From NCBI GenBank assembly GCA_036345935.2, contig JADWOT020001827.1, forward strand, positions 21,001 to 85,000: a stretch of 64,000 nt of DNA. The letters run 5' to 3'. Position numbers and translations under genes: made by a program. Within the stretch, counting starts at the first letter, position 1, and each line of letters starts with the position of its first letter. The notes under the pieces were generated by a model that saw only the letters and a program-made list of their open reading frames with translations, was not told the origin of the DNA and searched no databases. The DNA is from Taenia hydatigena (Eukaryota; Platyhelminthes; Cestoda; Cyclophyllidea; Taeniidae). Shown piece after piece: positions 12,407 to 24,899 of the stretch.

Positions 12407-13208
12407 TTACGAGTGCCCACAATCAGAGGGACAAATCATCTGCGTTTGAGAGCAATAAATGTTTGAGTCTTTTAGGAATTCCGCGATTCGAGACATCGGT
12501 GTTCTTTGGAGCCACCACTTCAGTAAAATGCTGCTTGACAGTAGCTCTATGCCCTTAAAAATAGTCCATTGAAGCAGACCCCAAGTTTGTCCATCCAGCG
12601 GTTTTAGACTTATTCCATTCCAGGTTATGATTTGCAGCTCTTTTATTGCAAACAGCCTCCTCACACTTGCATTGGCAAGACATGGTGATGGGGGTAAGAA
12701 CTGAAAAGTCGCTCCAATAGAAGCTGGATATATGTTGACTAAGAATGGTGACAAGAAGCGGCTTTTCACTAAGCTAAATAGCTGGAAATCTTCAATACTT
12801 ACAAAAATGTACATCAAGGATTGATCCTCAACATCAGACGAAGCGCGTTGCTTCCAACTGTACCTTAAACTAGCATTTTGCACTCCGAGTAACCAGAATT
12901 GACTGTTCTGGCGTGGTGGGGTCAGCAAAATGGGCAGCCGTTCAGACAGATACGCCTGTACTTGGAGGCATATGTAGTTTCCCAGTGGTGACCCATCCAT
13001 GGCAATCAACTCTAAGCAAATAGTAAAACCAGCCTGTAATTATGCATTCAGAGGCCACTGCTGCAGTTAGGAAGGACCACCAACCTGCATGCGCACTGCG
13101 GCCTACGTAGCTCCTCCGAAGCGGTAAGACATCATAGAAGATTACGTAGATGCAGCTGATGGCAGTAAGTATCAATACAACTAATTTACAGTTTCGAGAC
13201 AATCTCAT
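12407..13208 (-). CDS. Predicted type II membrane protein, two exons, unknown family
   Basis: Exon 1 is 13085-13208 (ATG at 13206-13208) and exon 2 is 12407-13011 (stop at 12407-12409). A 73-base intron with gt..ag ends separates them, and the phase agrees (1). The product is 242 residues. The N-terminus has two basic residues and then a hydrophobic anchor at about residues 9-26 (LVVLILTAISCIYVIFYD) followed by PLRRS, the layout of a Golgi type II enzyme. The rest is rich in Trp, Leu and Ser with no catalytic motif I can name, so a glycosyltransferase is only a guess from topology. Exon 2 contains an intron-like in-frame segment (gtaagt to cttag, 34 bases), but removing it would create a stop, so it is read through here. 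A perfect TGACGTCA lies about 70 bases upstream. The length of the open frame and the phase-matched intron support a real gene. Confidence 0.6.
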
Positions 13209-13278
13209 TTCTCTCAGAGTGAGGAATTGGAATGTCAGTGCGCTGACCTAAATTTTAAAATCATCGACTAATTCCCAA

Positions 13279-13286
13279 TGACGTCA
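13279..13286. promoter_or_regulatory. CRE-type palindrome upstream of the 12.4-13.2 kb gene
   Basis: A perfect TGACGTCA, the consensus site of CREB/ATF bZIP factors, 71 bases from the start codon of the minus-strand membrane-protein gene. Use as a promoter element is inferred from position only. Confidence 0.4.
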
Positions 13287-16200
13287 GCTGTCTGATTTCA
13301 AAATAAATATCGATCCACTGGTAGGTGGAATGTCAGCTTTTGTCTTGGCCCATTCCACTCAGAAACCTTACAATTAGTTCTTGTTTTTGATAATTTGTTC
13401 TTTTGCTTACCCACTTTTGCCATCCACTTTCCATTCGTCTAAAATAGTTTGTTTGTCCATGCAAAATCTGCCCATCAATTATTGCCACATCTACGTTGTT
13501 CTAATTTACCGCGCACCCATGCATGCACCCAGTTCACTTCCTGTTCGTTTATGCTGCCTATTTGTCTTGGATTTTGCCTGTAAACAAAAGGCTTGTTGCA
13601 AATCACACCGAAAAGTTGTATGTCTGTGTCAAGTTTGAGGAATAATCTCGACCTTTCTCCATTACCATTTAGAAGATATCTATTTAGAGGAGCACAAACC
13701 ATAACTGCAATCTTGTATCACACTTAAGGCACGAGGGCATATGCAGTTCATTCCCAACACTCAAGCATCAGCGTGACATCTCTGCCTTCCCACATCTTAA
13801 TCGCCTCCACTCATTTGGGCTCTTTTTTGACGTGAACGGCGTCGATGTGCTGCCCGTAACCGGTTCATCAACTTAGCGAGGTAATGTTCTCGGCCACTAA
13901 GTGGTGTAGAGCTTAAGAATAAAGAGCAACTATGTTGGGGTAGAGATGGTTAAGACAGCATTTCTTATTGCAAATTAGGAACAAACAGCAAGCGTACTGG
14001 GCAAAGCACAGCATCGCCTGCAAAATGTAAAAGCACTAGAGTGAACAAAGAAGATTTATCTTAATCGAGACTAGTTTTGGCCACATGGTCAACCACTTTA
14101 TACCATTTTGGCCGCATTCGTGCTACAGTTGCATCTCATTATCCATCGAAAAGATGTTGCGGTCAGATTGGCCTTTTTCATTTACTCTCACAGACATGAG
14201 AAATCGTTAAAAACGTGTTGGCAGATGTAGTCTCATGCACTCATCCACCCTAAGTGTTATCGAGGCGAGAACCAATCGTTCTCTTGCCTTATATTTTGGT
14301 GGCTTTGGTGTCCATCAAAGCCAAATTTGCTTCCTTTTTATCACCTTCTTCCCCCGCATCATTCTTCAACAATCCCACTCTAACTGAGGCATTGGGATCT
14401 TACAAATATAACAGAGATGTTCAGCTTTATGATTTGACTCACTATTTCCATAAAATAATGGAATAATGAGTAGTGCGCATTCCAAACGCAGATCTTACAG
14501 TAGTTATTTAATGCACTTTATCTATGGTCTTCTTTTGGACTGGAGTTAGCCGGGCAGATAATGGCGTAATTTTATTATTCCATGCGGTGCCTGCTCCCTT
14601 CTGCATCACCTCAGTGCCGTCACCAGCCTTGACTCTGGATTCTAAGGTAAACCATCTTCGCTACTGAATCAGTGCTCAGTAGCAATTGTATGGCGAGATT
14701 AGCATTTTAATTGGCATCCACCAGGTCAGGGTTTTGGCACGCAAATGCCGCATAAGGAAGGCGAGGTCCAGTTGACGCCGCTAGTAAGCTACTAAGGAAA
14801 GACACCCACATCAAAGATATTCTCGAGTCCGCAGGGTGCAACATTAATAAGTTCTGCTGACCGTAGTTGTTAAAGGCTAAATTGCAATGCGGACAGGAGG
14901 GATACCGTCCAACTCCTGTTGTAAGGCCGTGGGACGCTGATGGATTTTCCCACGTGACAGATCAAAAGTCATCTAGACGCCTCTTGCTTCCGCAACCTGC
15001 AGAAACGGGCCATCGTTGGGGGGGCTGCTTTTCAGTTTATAAAGCTATATACAGTTCCTTTTAACCGGCTTATTTTGGACCGTGAATTATCGCTTTGCAT
15101 AAGCGAAGAAGTATTCTACAATTTGTAAGGATTTGCTCACGCCTGCAAAATTACCTTATACTTCTCTGATAGCTTGGACTACTTTGGCAAATTATGGGCG
15201 ATGAGGATAAAGATTTGAGCAATTCACCTGTCAGACTATGAAGTTGCAACATACCAATGCATCTGCTTAGCCAGACATTTGCCAGTAATGTTCAGCGAGA
15301 AATGAAAAATTGCCTCATCTCGTCCACGCAATGCAGCATGTGTGCATCCAAGCTAAGGTCGCACGCAATGCTGATAAGCGAAATTCACTGCCAGGGCCAT
15401 CTACCTCTTCGCTCACCCATCGCTCAACAAACTCAATGATAACCTTAGGAACTACTTTAATACAACAGACGATGGGAGCACTAAAAGTTAGCCACTGCAC
15501 ACGACAATGAAACTATTGCAAAACATGAAAGATAGAGCAATACATCAAAGGACAAACATTTTCTAAACATGAAGTGTTCCAACGGGCCAGATCTCGTACA
15601 CTTCGTCCACACCATATCATGCTATTGTCATTGCTGCCAACTTGTTTCGACACTAACCATTATGAATGTTGTCAAATGTCGTCCATCGGAAGCCCTACCC
15701 GACGGTGTTGTGCACCTGCTATCATGCTACGCCCACCTGTTTGGCGATGATTGCAAGGTGGAGCAATAAACAACAGCACTGATGAATGCGCTATCATGTG
15801 CCAGTGGCAGAGCCAAGGTAGATCAGTGAGAATAACCGCGATCGGAGCTACACCATCCCAATGAAAGCATTCAATCTGTTACACATTGGCCGACGTGGAA
15901 CTTGAACCCACGCTACCAAGATCGAGACTACTGAGCCAACCAAACATCCAGCACTAACCTCTTCCGGTCTACTCAAAATAATCCATACTACAGCACACTG
16001 CTTCCCACACCTGCTCTATCTGCAGCTCTGTCAATCACATCCTTCATCGCCACCGCTATTACCGCTACAGCTGCACTCCCACCTTATCCACCTCAACACT
16101 CCTATCTGCTATTAGAAAAATGAAATATTGCGCCTCCATTAAGCACGAGCACACACAATTATATCACAAGCACGCGCATCCCCAAATATTGGTGGATATA

Positions 16201-17513
16201 AGAGATGAAAGGCAAGACACATTGCTGTGTTGCATGCAATAACTCACCTACGCCCCATCATCACTAGCCAGTTCAGCGGCTATAGAGTGACATCTAGCAC
16301 CAGACATGTTAAGCACACGCAAGGCTGGTCGAGACCACTTACAATCTAAGCGAGTTTCGTACTCATAGGCTGCCAGGCCGACCTCACGTTCCCTTTTCCT
16401 ACCCAAGTCTTCCACCCACCCACCCACCCACCCAACCACTTAGTCAATCAGCCAGTCACCACTTCGCAGCGCAGGGCAGCACTACGTCGTTTAATGCAAC
16501 CCATTTCCTCCCTTTTAATCCACTGCCAACCATTCACTCTTCGTCATCCATCTCTACTCTAGCCGCACTACTCCTCTACATTCCTTTTTTTCCGCCGACG
16601 CCATCACTTCTCACATCAAGCACACGTTCTTCCTCAATAAATACTTTGGCTTGCCTGCATTTGCACAACCATCATTCTTCCCTACCCATCCACCCACTAT
16701 TTTTGAACAAGTGGCCCATTTATTAGCTGACCCACTCGTTCATCTCCTTTCGTTGCTGCCCACCTACCGATTCATCTGTGTTTCTTCGCCGTCACTGCAA
16801 CCGGTAGCCAACAATCACCATCACAAAATGAAATCACGCACGCGTGTGATGCCAGTGGGCGAGTAGACCTGCGAGGGTAGCTGCAGCGTACCATTAAGTG
16901 GCGTCTACCCATGCCAGAAGTGGGTTTGAATCCACATTTGTTTGTGTTACTTTGCGATTTCTACTTCTCTGCATTCATTGTTCGGCTTCTTTTCTGTCGT
17001 ATTAATCAAAGTTCGTAAATTGTTTTAGCCTTTAGGTTTTATAGGGTGCGATAACGTTGGCTTTAAATTAAGCGGTTGTTTGCTGTCGTTACATTCGGTT
17101 GGATATTACCTTCGGCCCAGGGCGGACCTAAAATTTGCAGACAGAAAAAAACCTCACGTATTTTTATTTATTGCGTTATTACCACCCACTTTAACCTTTT
17201 TTTCCAAGACTTGCGCGCAATCGCTGACAAAAAAAACCAAACTGCCTCCTTGCCAAAGGTAGAGTGAACCGATCCAGTGAATAGTGATGGTGATTTCAAG
17301 TACCCCCACAACTACAGTAGAACAATGCGTGCACTGACCTTCCTTATTGTATCGCATAATTTCATGGTCATAAATGATCATGTGATTAACTAAATCAACT
17401 AAATGTTTTTGGCATCACGACGACTTGCCTGGGTGTCCAAACGCACATTTTTGTTGTCCGCATCATCTTCTTAACCACTTAAACCCTCTCTTTCGTGCTT
17501 CGCTCCGCCTAAG
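13287..17513. other. Mostly non-coding stretch
   Basis: No firm gene. It contains the tRNA-like sequence at 15887-15941, a CACC run at about 16413-16433, and a second B-box-like sequence (GGTTTGAATCC, 16923-16933) without a foldable tRNA around it. From about 15950 to 16850 the plus strand is C-rich and low in complexity. Open frames at 15257-15439 and 15569-15769 have no recognisable domain. Confidence 0.45.
15887..15941 (-). repeat. Truncated tRNA-like sequence
   Basis: On the minus strand the ends GGTTGGC and GTCGGCC can pair as a seven-base acceptor stem with wobbles, followed by A as discriminator. GTGGGTTCAAGTTCCAC forms a standard T arm with a seven-base loop, and GGCTCAGTAGT matches the start of a D arm. 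The whole is only 55 bases, about 17 short of a tRNA, with the rest of the D arm or anticodon arm missing. A tRNA pseudogene or the head of a tRNA-derived short repeat are the likely readings. Confidence 0.45.
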
Positions 17514-17692
17514 CCGAAAATGTCAGTAAGGAATCGGGATTGCACTTATGGCACATGCCACCTAAGGACAACGCAATAGCAATAGTTGAGGTGCGTCACT
17601 CGTCCTCAGAAGCAAGGTGAGTGGGTGAATGGCACCAGATTGGTCCCTATTCAAGGTTACAAGTGTTGCTAGCTGTTAGCACTTTTGTATAG
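17514..17692 (+). CDS. Possible last two exons ending in a PDZ-ligand-like tail
   Basis: An open segment at 17514-17616 follows a pyrimidine-rich acceptor and ends at gtgagt in phase 2. A tiny exon at 17680-17692 enters in phase 2 and stops at TAG. The joined tail reads HSSSEASTFV, ending in T-x-V, the pattern of class I PDZ ligands. The 63-base intron has gt..ag ends. No upstream exon with matching phase was found (an open segment ending near 17261 leaves in phase 0), so this is a tentative gene end. Confidence 0.3.
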
Positions 17693-20600
17693 CCCCATGA
17701 AATGTCATAAGTTATGGTCCACGGCGATTCGTCCTACAGTTCTTAAAGGGATTGGTATTTCGAGTACTGTTTATAGATCTGTATTAGTATTGTTTTGTGG
17801 ATTAAGTGGTATCGCTTATTTTGCAATCAGGTTAGACGCCACTGATGTTGATTTGCGTGCATTTTTGGGTCCTGCTGTTTGGCTCTGTGGACGAACACTG
17901 TTAAGCTCGATGCTATGCAAAGGATTGTTGATTGCTGAAGTTGATCCATTTCGGAGAAATAAGATATTTCAATATTTTGGATTCTGTGATATCTGTATTT
18001 GACTGCAATTTTCTGGTTTTAAGGACTCTGAGATGGTAAAATTGTTGTTAAGCCTCCATGCAGTTACTTGAAAAGGGATCGGGTAGCTATTTATTCTTCG
18101 ATGCACACGAGGTGATAGTGATAAGCGCATTGTCGGGTTGTGGAAAGTGGCTGTGGTCGCCATGTGCACACGCTGCCAAATGAATGCATTAATTGCTTTT
18201 TGACAGGTAGCGATTTCGGTGGTTGATTGTCCGGCAGAAAGTGTGATCACGCGATTATTATTGAATATTTGGCCATTATGAAGGATGTGGTGTTAGAACT
18301 GCAGCTACCCTATCAGTACTATCATGTTTGTTGTGTGGACACAAATTTGTGGGTGGGATTAGTTGAGGTGGAGCATATCGAGCTCATCTATCCTTTCTAT
18401 CATGATCTTTGAGTGCGCGTGTTCTATTGCCTCAACTAGGCGTTATATGCAAAAGAGAAGACGAGCTTTAACCCGCTAGAGTATGTGCTCAGTTTGGTGG
18501 TGATTGTTTTGCGATTTATCATTCCGTCTTTCATTTGCTGATTTTACTGAACTCTTTCAGTCTTTTCGGTGGTAATAGGGCAGCAATGCTTTACCCCATG
18601 TTGTGACCACCACAATTTGCCGAGCAACCACGCGGTCAACACCAATGTCATGCGAAGATGTAAATCGATGACGAAATTAAGACAGTCAGTGAATTTGCGT
18701 ACCTTCCTTCTAGCCACATTTATTTCGTTTACGAAACATTTACAAATGAATACGATTGGGTAGCATAAATGCGAAAGTTGAAATAATCAGCGCATTATGC
18801 AGTAGCACTTCGTGGTTTGTATGCGCATGGATAGGTCTGGTCTCCATTACCATCGCCGCCTCAACCATTTTAAAACCTAAAAAAACGTCGTTTCTATTGT
18901 TTACAGTCTTTAAAGAAACTTCATTGTCATTTCCACAAATAATGTCAGGGATGCTAAGAGGTGCTAATTTTGCCTTGACGAAACGGGTGCTGAGTGATGT
19001 CAATTGTCAATGCACGTTTGCCAACCAAGTATCTCTTTATTTACCTTTTTTCCATCTTAAGTGAAAGCGAGAGCAGTCTTGTAATTAGCAATAAGTGAGA
19101 AAGGTTTACATCGGCTGAGGATGCATGACTTGCCGCACATTATTTACGTCAATAATACAAATCCTGTAGAAGCGACGATGAAGCAAAACTATGGAGATGG
19201 TCGTTGTCAATGCTAGTTCCCTCATTACCATTCGACTGCCAAAATTCTTGAGGTTCTCTTAAAACCTTCCCAATGGGACGTGATCACCTAAGTTATGCAT
19301 AAACTTGTCTGCTCATTCCGAGCACTAAGCCTTCTTTCATTTCCGATGAGATTTACGTCTCCAGGTAAAATTAAATGACATTAAACCAAGACATAAAAAC
19401 CAATTCCATGGAATTCACCCCTTCAAAGGTCTACAGCACCCCGTTCCATATTTCGGATCTTCACTTAGTCAATAAGAAAGGTTTCTAACTGCAGTGACTA
19501 TTGTATTAAGAATATGCTGATAAGCAGCGTGGAATTTAGCGCAGTCCGTGCTGAATGGTCGGTATATTTTGGTTTCGCATACTTGAACTTTGGCCGCAAA
19601 GATCAATTTAATCAAACGTTTAGAGACATGGTTTTTATGTGATCCGTAAGCTTAGGGTGCTATTTTTTAACCTAAGCAGCTAAGGTTTAGTGGTTCAGCA
19701 TCGATCTTGACATATATTTCGTATACCCACAGGTTTCTAGTGGATCTTTGTGTGAGAACACACAACTCCACCCACGTCGCCACCTCACAACACTGAATTT
19801 CTTTGAAGCATTACACAATTGCTGGTGCTCGTGACACGTATGCACCGGGTGAAAATGTCATTCTGCCTTTCTATTGATGTTGCCTTTAGACTCTGCCTAC
19901 GAGTGTGAAGAAATCCCATCTCAAGGTCACAGCCATTGCACACTCTCGAGAAGAAACAGAAAGCACGGGATTCCTGCACACGTAAACCTGATTTAAGTCG
20001 TTTGTGAAGTGTTGACAAATGTGAGATAAGACTAGTTCTGAAATTATAAATGAGAGAGAAGAACATTGAGTTGCACTGCATTAAGACGAGGTGATGAACG
20101 GGCTTCTTGTATACTTCTGTAAGATGTTAGGCAAAGTGATTGAAGTCCTAGCACCGAGTACTTGAAAGAAGCCGCAGAGACCTGGTTGTTATCAAGCAAC
20201 ACGGTGGGCGATCTATTTTAAACATCAGTCTACACTGCTATGTGCTTACTCTTTATCAGTGAAATTTTCAAGCGACGGTGTCTGTCTACTCGGATGTCTT
20301 GAATGCGAAATGACTTCGAATGAAGAGGGCTAGCAGGTCGCAACCCTCCTGAAACTGAGATTAGACCAATTTTTAAAGTTCTACGAATTATATTGCTTTT
20401 GGAGATGGAGGATTTCATTCTGCCAACATTAAGGACTTTGGGTTTTGGTAAATTGGCTTTGAAAGTCAGGCGTTTTCCACTTTCTGCGCATTTCTTTAAA
20501 GTCTGCGTGCGGAGGCGCCAACGCACCCTCACCTCAACGACCTATTTTTTAGAAGACCGAGACTGTTTCGCGCGTTTATGGCACACATAAATAAAACCGA

Positions 20601-21396
20601 AGTGCCACGCTGCAACGCCCGTTGACAGTGCAACCAGTCGCAGCCTGATAAACTTGAGCATGTAAATAAGCGCAATCTTGGGATTGCAATTTTCGCACAC
20701 TAGAAAACGGATTGGAAGCAAGAGAAGCTTACACCATGAAACCTACTCCTAATCGTTTGTGAAGTACTGATTTAAATAAGGCATGAATGAGGAAAATATT
20801 TACAATTGTATGGAAAAGAAATCTCCAACCACATCGCTTGATCAACGATAAGACAGATGCACACAGATATGGTCAAACCAAAGCAGTCACTTCACCGACA
20901 TATTGTGCGTAGTTTATTTGATCTCATCACATGACGTTCTCTTAAATCCCACTTATCTCAGCACATTTACCCGCATGAGCGAGATTTCTAACGGCGAGTA
21001 CTTGAAATGAGTGAAAATAGATTCGCTTGAAGCCAGATCGTGCAAGAGTAGAGGCAACGTTAGCAAACAGTGCTCACTTACGTGTAAACTTATTTGATCA
21101 AAATTCCCTCCCTCAAATATCAATTTAGCTTAGTGCATTTCTCCTCCCAATCAGCATATTTTTCTTGCAACTGCCTTTCAACTTCTTCGGTGCTATGGAA
21201 GCACAGTACATCTTACGTTGGTAGGATGAGGCGACGTTCCTCTACCTCAGCACGTTGCGAAACTAAGCTAAATCTATCCATGTTGCTCAGATACGATGCA
21301 TGAACAGGACGTGCATGGCTTTCGTGCTCACAAATCTGCCTCTTCGCTAAAGCACAGTGACCTCATAGTTGTGGTGATTGTGTTGCAAATGAAGAT
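17693..21396. other. Gene-free stretch
   Basis: Apart from repeat copy 2 (18927-19078) I see nothing supportable. Several open frames of 60-105 codons occur (17685-18002, 18756-19064, 20230-20532) without domain or splice support. Confidence 0.45.
18927..19078 (+). repeat. Dispersed repeat, copy 2
   Basis: Counterpart of the minus-strand copy at 10974-11123, in the opposite orientation 8 kb away. Similarity fades upstream of 18927 but may extend a further 50-100 bases. The matching stretch ends with an open frame through NCQCTFANQ to a stop at about 19064. Confidence 0.6.
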
Positions 21397-21436
21397 CCAA
21401 TCAGCTTTACAAGGTCAATGTGGGACGTCTATAAAG
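21397..21436 (+). promoter_or_regulatory. CCAAT and TATA boxes of the secreted-protein gene
   Basis: CCAAT at 21397-21401 and TATAAAG at 21430-21436 lie 76 and 43 bases before the start codon at 21473. The spacing suits a transcription start at about 21460 and a very short 5' UTR. Confidence 0.6.
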
Positions 21437-21472
21437 TCACGGAGACAGCACCAAGGAAAATAGACACAAATC

Positions 21473-24282
21473 ATGCTGGAAGTGATTGTGGCACTACTGT
21501 GTGCAGCTCATTGCTCAGGTATGCTTCTACTTCATTTCCTCATTTCTGTTTGTCTTTCCTCCATTTTGAAAGTGTCAATGTTAAGATAGGAGGAATCTCG
21601 AAATGACTTTCTCTTTAAAGGCGAAACAGGCCCCAAATTGTGGGGCTCTCGTGTTGTTGGGAAGCCGTTCGGAGTCTCATATCCATTAGAATACGAGTAC
21701 AAGAAGACCTATGTAAGTAAGCCACTGTACTTTAATGGGTACACAATTTTGAATTACGCATGCTGAAATGTATTTTGGGTATATAGGGGCCGAGATTACA
21801 TTGTGCTGATTGGCCACAGTATTTCAACATTACTTTTGTTGCATTTAGGCTCCAATAGTGTACACCCCAACAGCTGCCCTCGAGATGTATATCAAATGTC
21901 ACAGGTGTGTGGTCTCTGACAAATATTGGGGTAGTCCCTGTTATTGGGACGAAGGTACGCTCACCTCTCACTACCTCACATTTGAGCACTATTTTATTCA
22001 TTTAAATCCTCCCATTTCTCAATGCGCTTATTAGCTATCAGACACTTAGCACTTTACTAGGCAATGTCACCCGGAACGTAAGCTGACTGTTTAGCTAGCT
22101 AGTTGCAAGAGTAGAACGCATTATACCTTGAAAATTAATTGACTGTCGCACTCTGAATGATTGTTGCATGGCCTCTTGGATGCAAGCTAATCGAAACGCT
22201 AATTGGCATTTGACCTAGCGGGAGTCAATTTGTGGTCCAAATGAATGCATTTTTTTCTTCCGTTCCCTGAAATTGCTTTTATTTTAGAAAAAGCTAGCCT
22301 CACCATCGAAGACGTGACTAAACAGAAAAAGATTGAAATTCTGGACTTTGGGAGTGATGTGAAGCTGATATCAATCACATACTTTGTGCCAAATTGCAAG
22401 TTCCCAGCGCCCAAAGCAGGTATCACACAATTTCTCACACATAAGCAATCCAGTCATTAAAATTTATTCAAGCGATTCTTCTTTATACAATAGGTGGTGT
22501 GGATCTAATGACGTCGTTCCCGTTTTCACGGTTTGTCCAAGGGCGGCGGCCTTTTTACATAAATTTTGGCGTTCAAGGAGCAGAAGGCGATGGATGGGTG
22601 GGCTGTTCAGTTTTCAGACTATCTTTACCTCATTTTACATATTTTCTGTAGTACTTGTCTATTAAGCATTGCATCTATTCTGAAATAGGCCATGCTTCAC
22701 ATAAGTGAATCGAGAAGTTGCTTTTGGAGAGGGACTAAGCTTCTACGCCAAGGCCACCCCTCCTGCAGTAAGTTCTGGAAACCTGTGTGCTAAGAGGAAT
22801 TTTATGGACAATTATTTTGCCAATGAGGAAGCCCAGATGATAAAAGGAAGCAAAGTGAATAAGCAAGCATTTTCTCCCATACGTATGCACAAAAAATTCG
22901 CAGTCATATTTAAAGCAATGGTTTTATTTACCACTACTTGATGCACCTTTGCTAACACGAATGTTGGTTCTTAATTTTATCAGTCAGCATGATGAAAGAC
23001 AAGGCCTTAGATTTGAGGATATTTTATGGAACGTTCTTCCCACGGTCCGACGCAAAAAATGACACATTCATGTGGAGGACAAGAGAATCGTATCTGACAG
23101 TGACCGTCGATTACACTCAGAGTGGAACATCACCTGAAGTGGAGGAATGCAAGCGTAAGCCTCGCAAGCATGTAACTTCTCTCAAGTAATCATCTTCGAA
23201 GTGAGCTGTTCCACTCGACTTTACTGCAATTCATGCTGCCTTTGATTGCCTTTAGACCCTACCACCACTTGCTTAACGATTCAGGACCCTTATGTTGCGT
23301 TCTGCATTTTAGAGTATGGGGGACCACAAAGTAAGTCTGTTTGTCAGTAAACATAGCACGTAATGGATTTAGATTGAGGTGAGAAAAGGTCTTGTCAATG
23401 CAACGCTCTTAGTTGATATCATTTGTAAAGTACTTTGCTTAAGCCAAAGCTTCGTGAAATTTATATAATTAGCCACAAATACGTCTCAAAACCAACAACT
23501 TGAGCAATCGTGTGGCGACCTAGTAATTCTGATTTGTCAACCCTAATGGTGATAAATGCGATTCATGCAATGCTTGCTTTAGGAGATACGACCACGGCAG
23601 CACCCATAAAACCATTACCGGCCTCGACGCCTTACTTGAGTAAGCGCTTGACACCAACTGTGTTTTCGCGCCTTTCCAACTAGGCAGGCTAAGATGGCGA
23701 AGCTGCTACTTTTGTGTTAGCTCCTGACAAAAAGCGTAGCAAATTCTGTTGTTCCTTTCCAATTCAGTTACAAAACTAACTCTGATGCAAAACTGAGTGA
23801 CAATTGCCCGCATCGGAGCATCTGCAAGGACCACACCTAAATGCGCATCTCACTGCAATTCTCTTATTTTTATTTTGAACGCACAACTGCTAGACACTTT
23901 GCTTTTAGTTCGCGATCCTCTTTGCGCCATGGCCTCACCCTAATTTTATTGCGCCTCTAAACAATTTAACACATTATGAACCCACTCATGTTCAGTTATT
24001 ATATTTACACACATCATTTTTCGTAGAGCAATTGGAGGTCGTGTTTGTGGTAATTAACCGCTACTTTTGTAATTAAACAGCAACGTCGTATGGTAAGTCG
24101 ACGCATTGGGCTTTATTTGGTAATCATCATCTCCATCACACCTGCCAAAGTCCACATTGGCGATGTTAACTTTCCTAGATTTTTAAACACCTACTATAAC
24201 TCCTGATCTGCACGATTGGTGGTTGCATAGTAAATAGAGTTTGCAATGACCCACATTTCTTAATTTCTCCTCAGATGGCTAA
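21473..24282 (+). CDS. Predicted secreted protein, about eleven phase-1 exons, unknown family
   Basis: Exons by splice signals and phase: 21473-21518, 21621-21712, 21849-21954, 22288-22419, 22494-22597, 22689-22767, 22984-23154, 23256-23330, 23583-23639, 24081-24092 and 24275-24282, about 293 residues. Exon 1 encodes a signal peptide (MLEVIVALLCAAHCSG). Nearly all introns are phase 1, as in exon-shuffled extracellular proteins; the exceptions are the junctions after exons 2 and 5. The mature part has paired Cys (KCHRC, GSPCYW) and a beta-rich composition suggesting two related extracellular modules: exons 3-4 and exons 6-7, the latter ending SYLTVTVDYTQSG. A Thr/Pro-rich tail follows. There is no transmembrane segment. 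Exon 10 is only 12 bases. An alternative end is an exon at 23768-23796 with its own stop. Exons 5 and 6 are the least certain. A TATA and CCAAT promoter precedes it and an AATAAA lies at 24659. I do not recognise the family; a parasite surface or secreted antigen is plausible but unproven. Confidence 0.7.
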
Positions 24283-24658
24283 GCGTGTCGATCCAAAAAT
24301 GCTACTCATCTAAATCTATTCGTTACTTTGAAACCTTATTGGTTTCCAACATTACCACAAACGGCAAAATGACAGCACGGAAGCAGTAGCCTTCCGCACT
24401 GCTTTTTTAGACTTAGCAGCATTCCAATCATCATTTTCTGGGTGTCCAGATTAAACACTGCCTTTATTTTAGTTGCACTCGGATTGTCGTTGGTCCTACT
24501 GCACATGGGAAGGTGGTGATTCCCTCGACATCTGCAATAACTTTTCTTCATAAATGTGTGCCCCATTTTACCTGCCTATCTTTGTAATCTCTCCTACCAA
24601 GAGGACTCATTTCATTGTTCCCTACATTATATTTATGTATACCTGCTATGCACTGTTG

Positions 24659-24664
24659 AATAAA
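24659..24664 (+). terminator. Candidate polyadenylation signal
   Basis: AATAAA about 375 bases after the predicted stop of the secreted-protein gene, same strand. No closer canonical signal was noticed. Confidence 0.35.
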
Positions 24665-24899
24665 GAAAGGTACAGCTCTGCAGTGGGCGGCTGCGATGAA
24701 CAACAATCTACTGCCGTTGATGTCGGTTAGCGCAAAATCGCCAGCAATGAAAGAGACGTGGGAGCTGGTGTGCGGCAATGTTTAATTCCTCCTTAGCTGA
24801 GGAATTCAGGGTCCTTTGTAAATCACAATAAACTCCAGGAAGACGAGAAGACAAGAAAATGTGATGGAAAATAACAAATCCATTATCTCTCCCACAACA

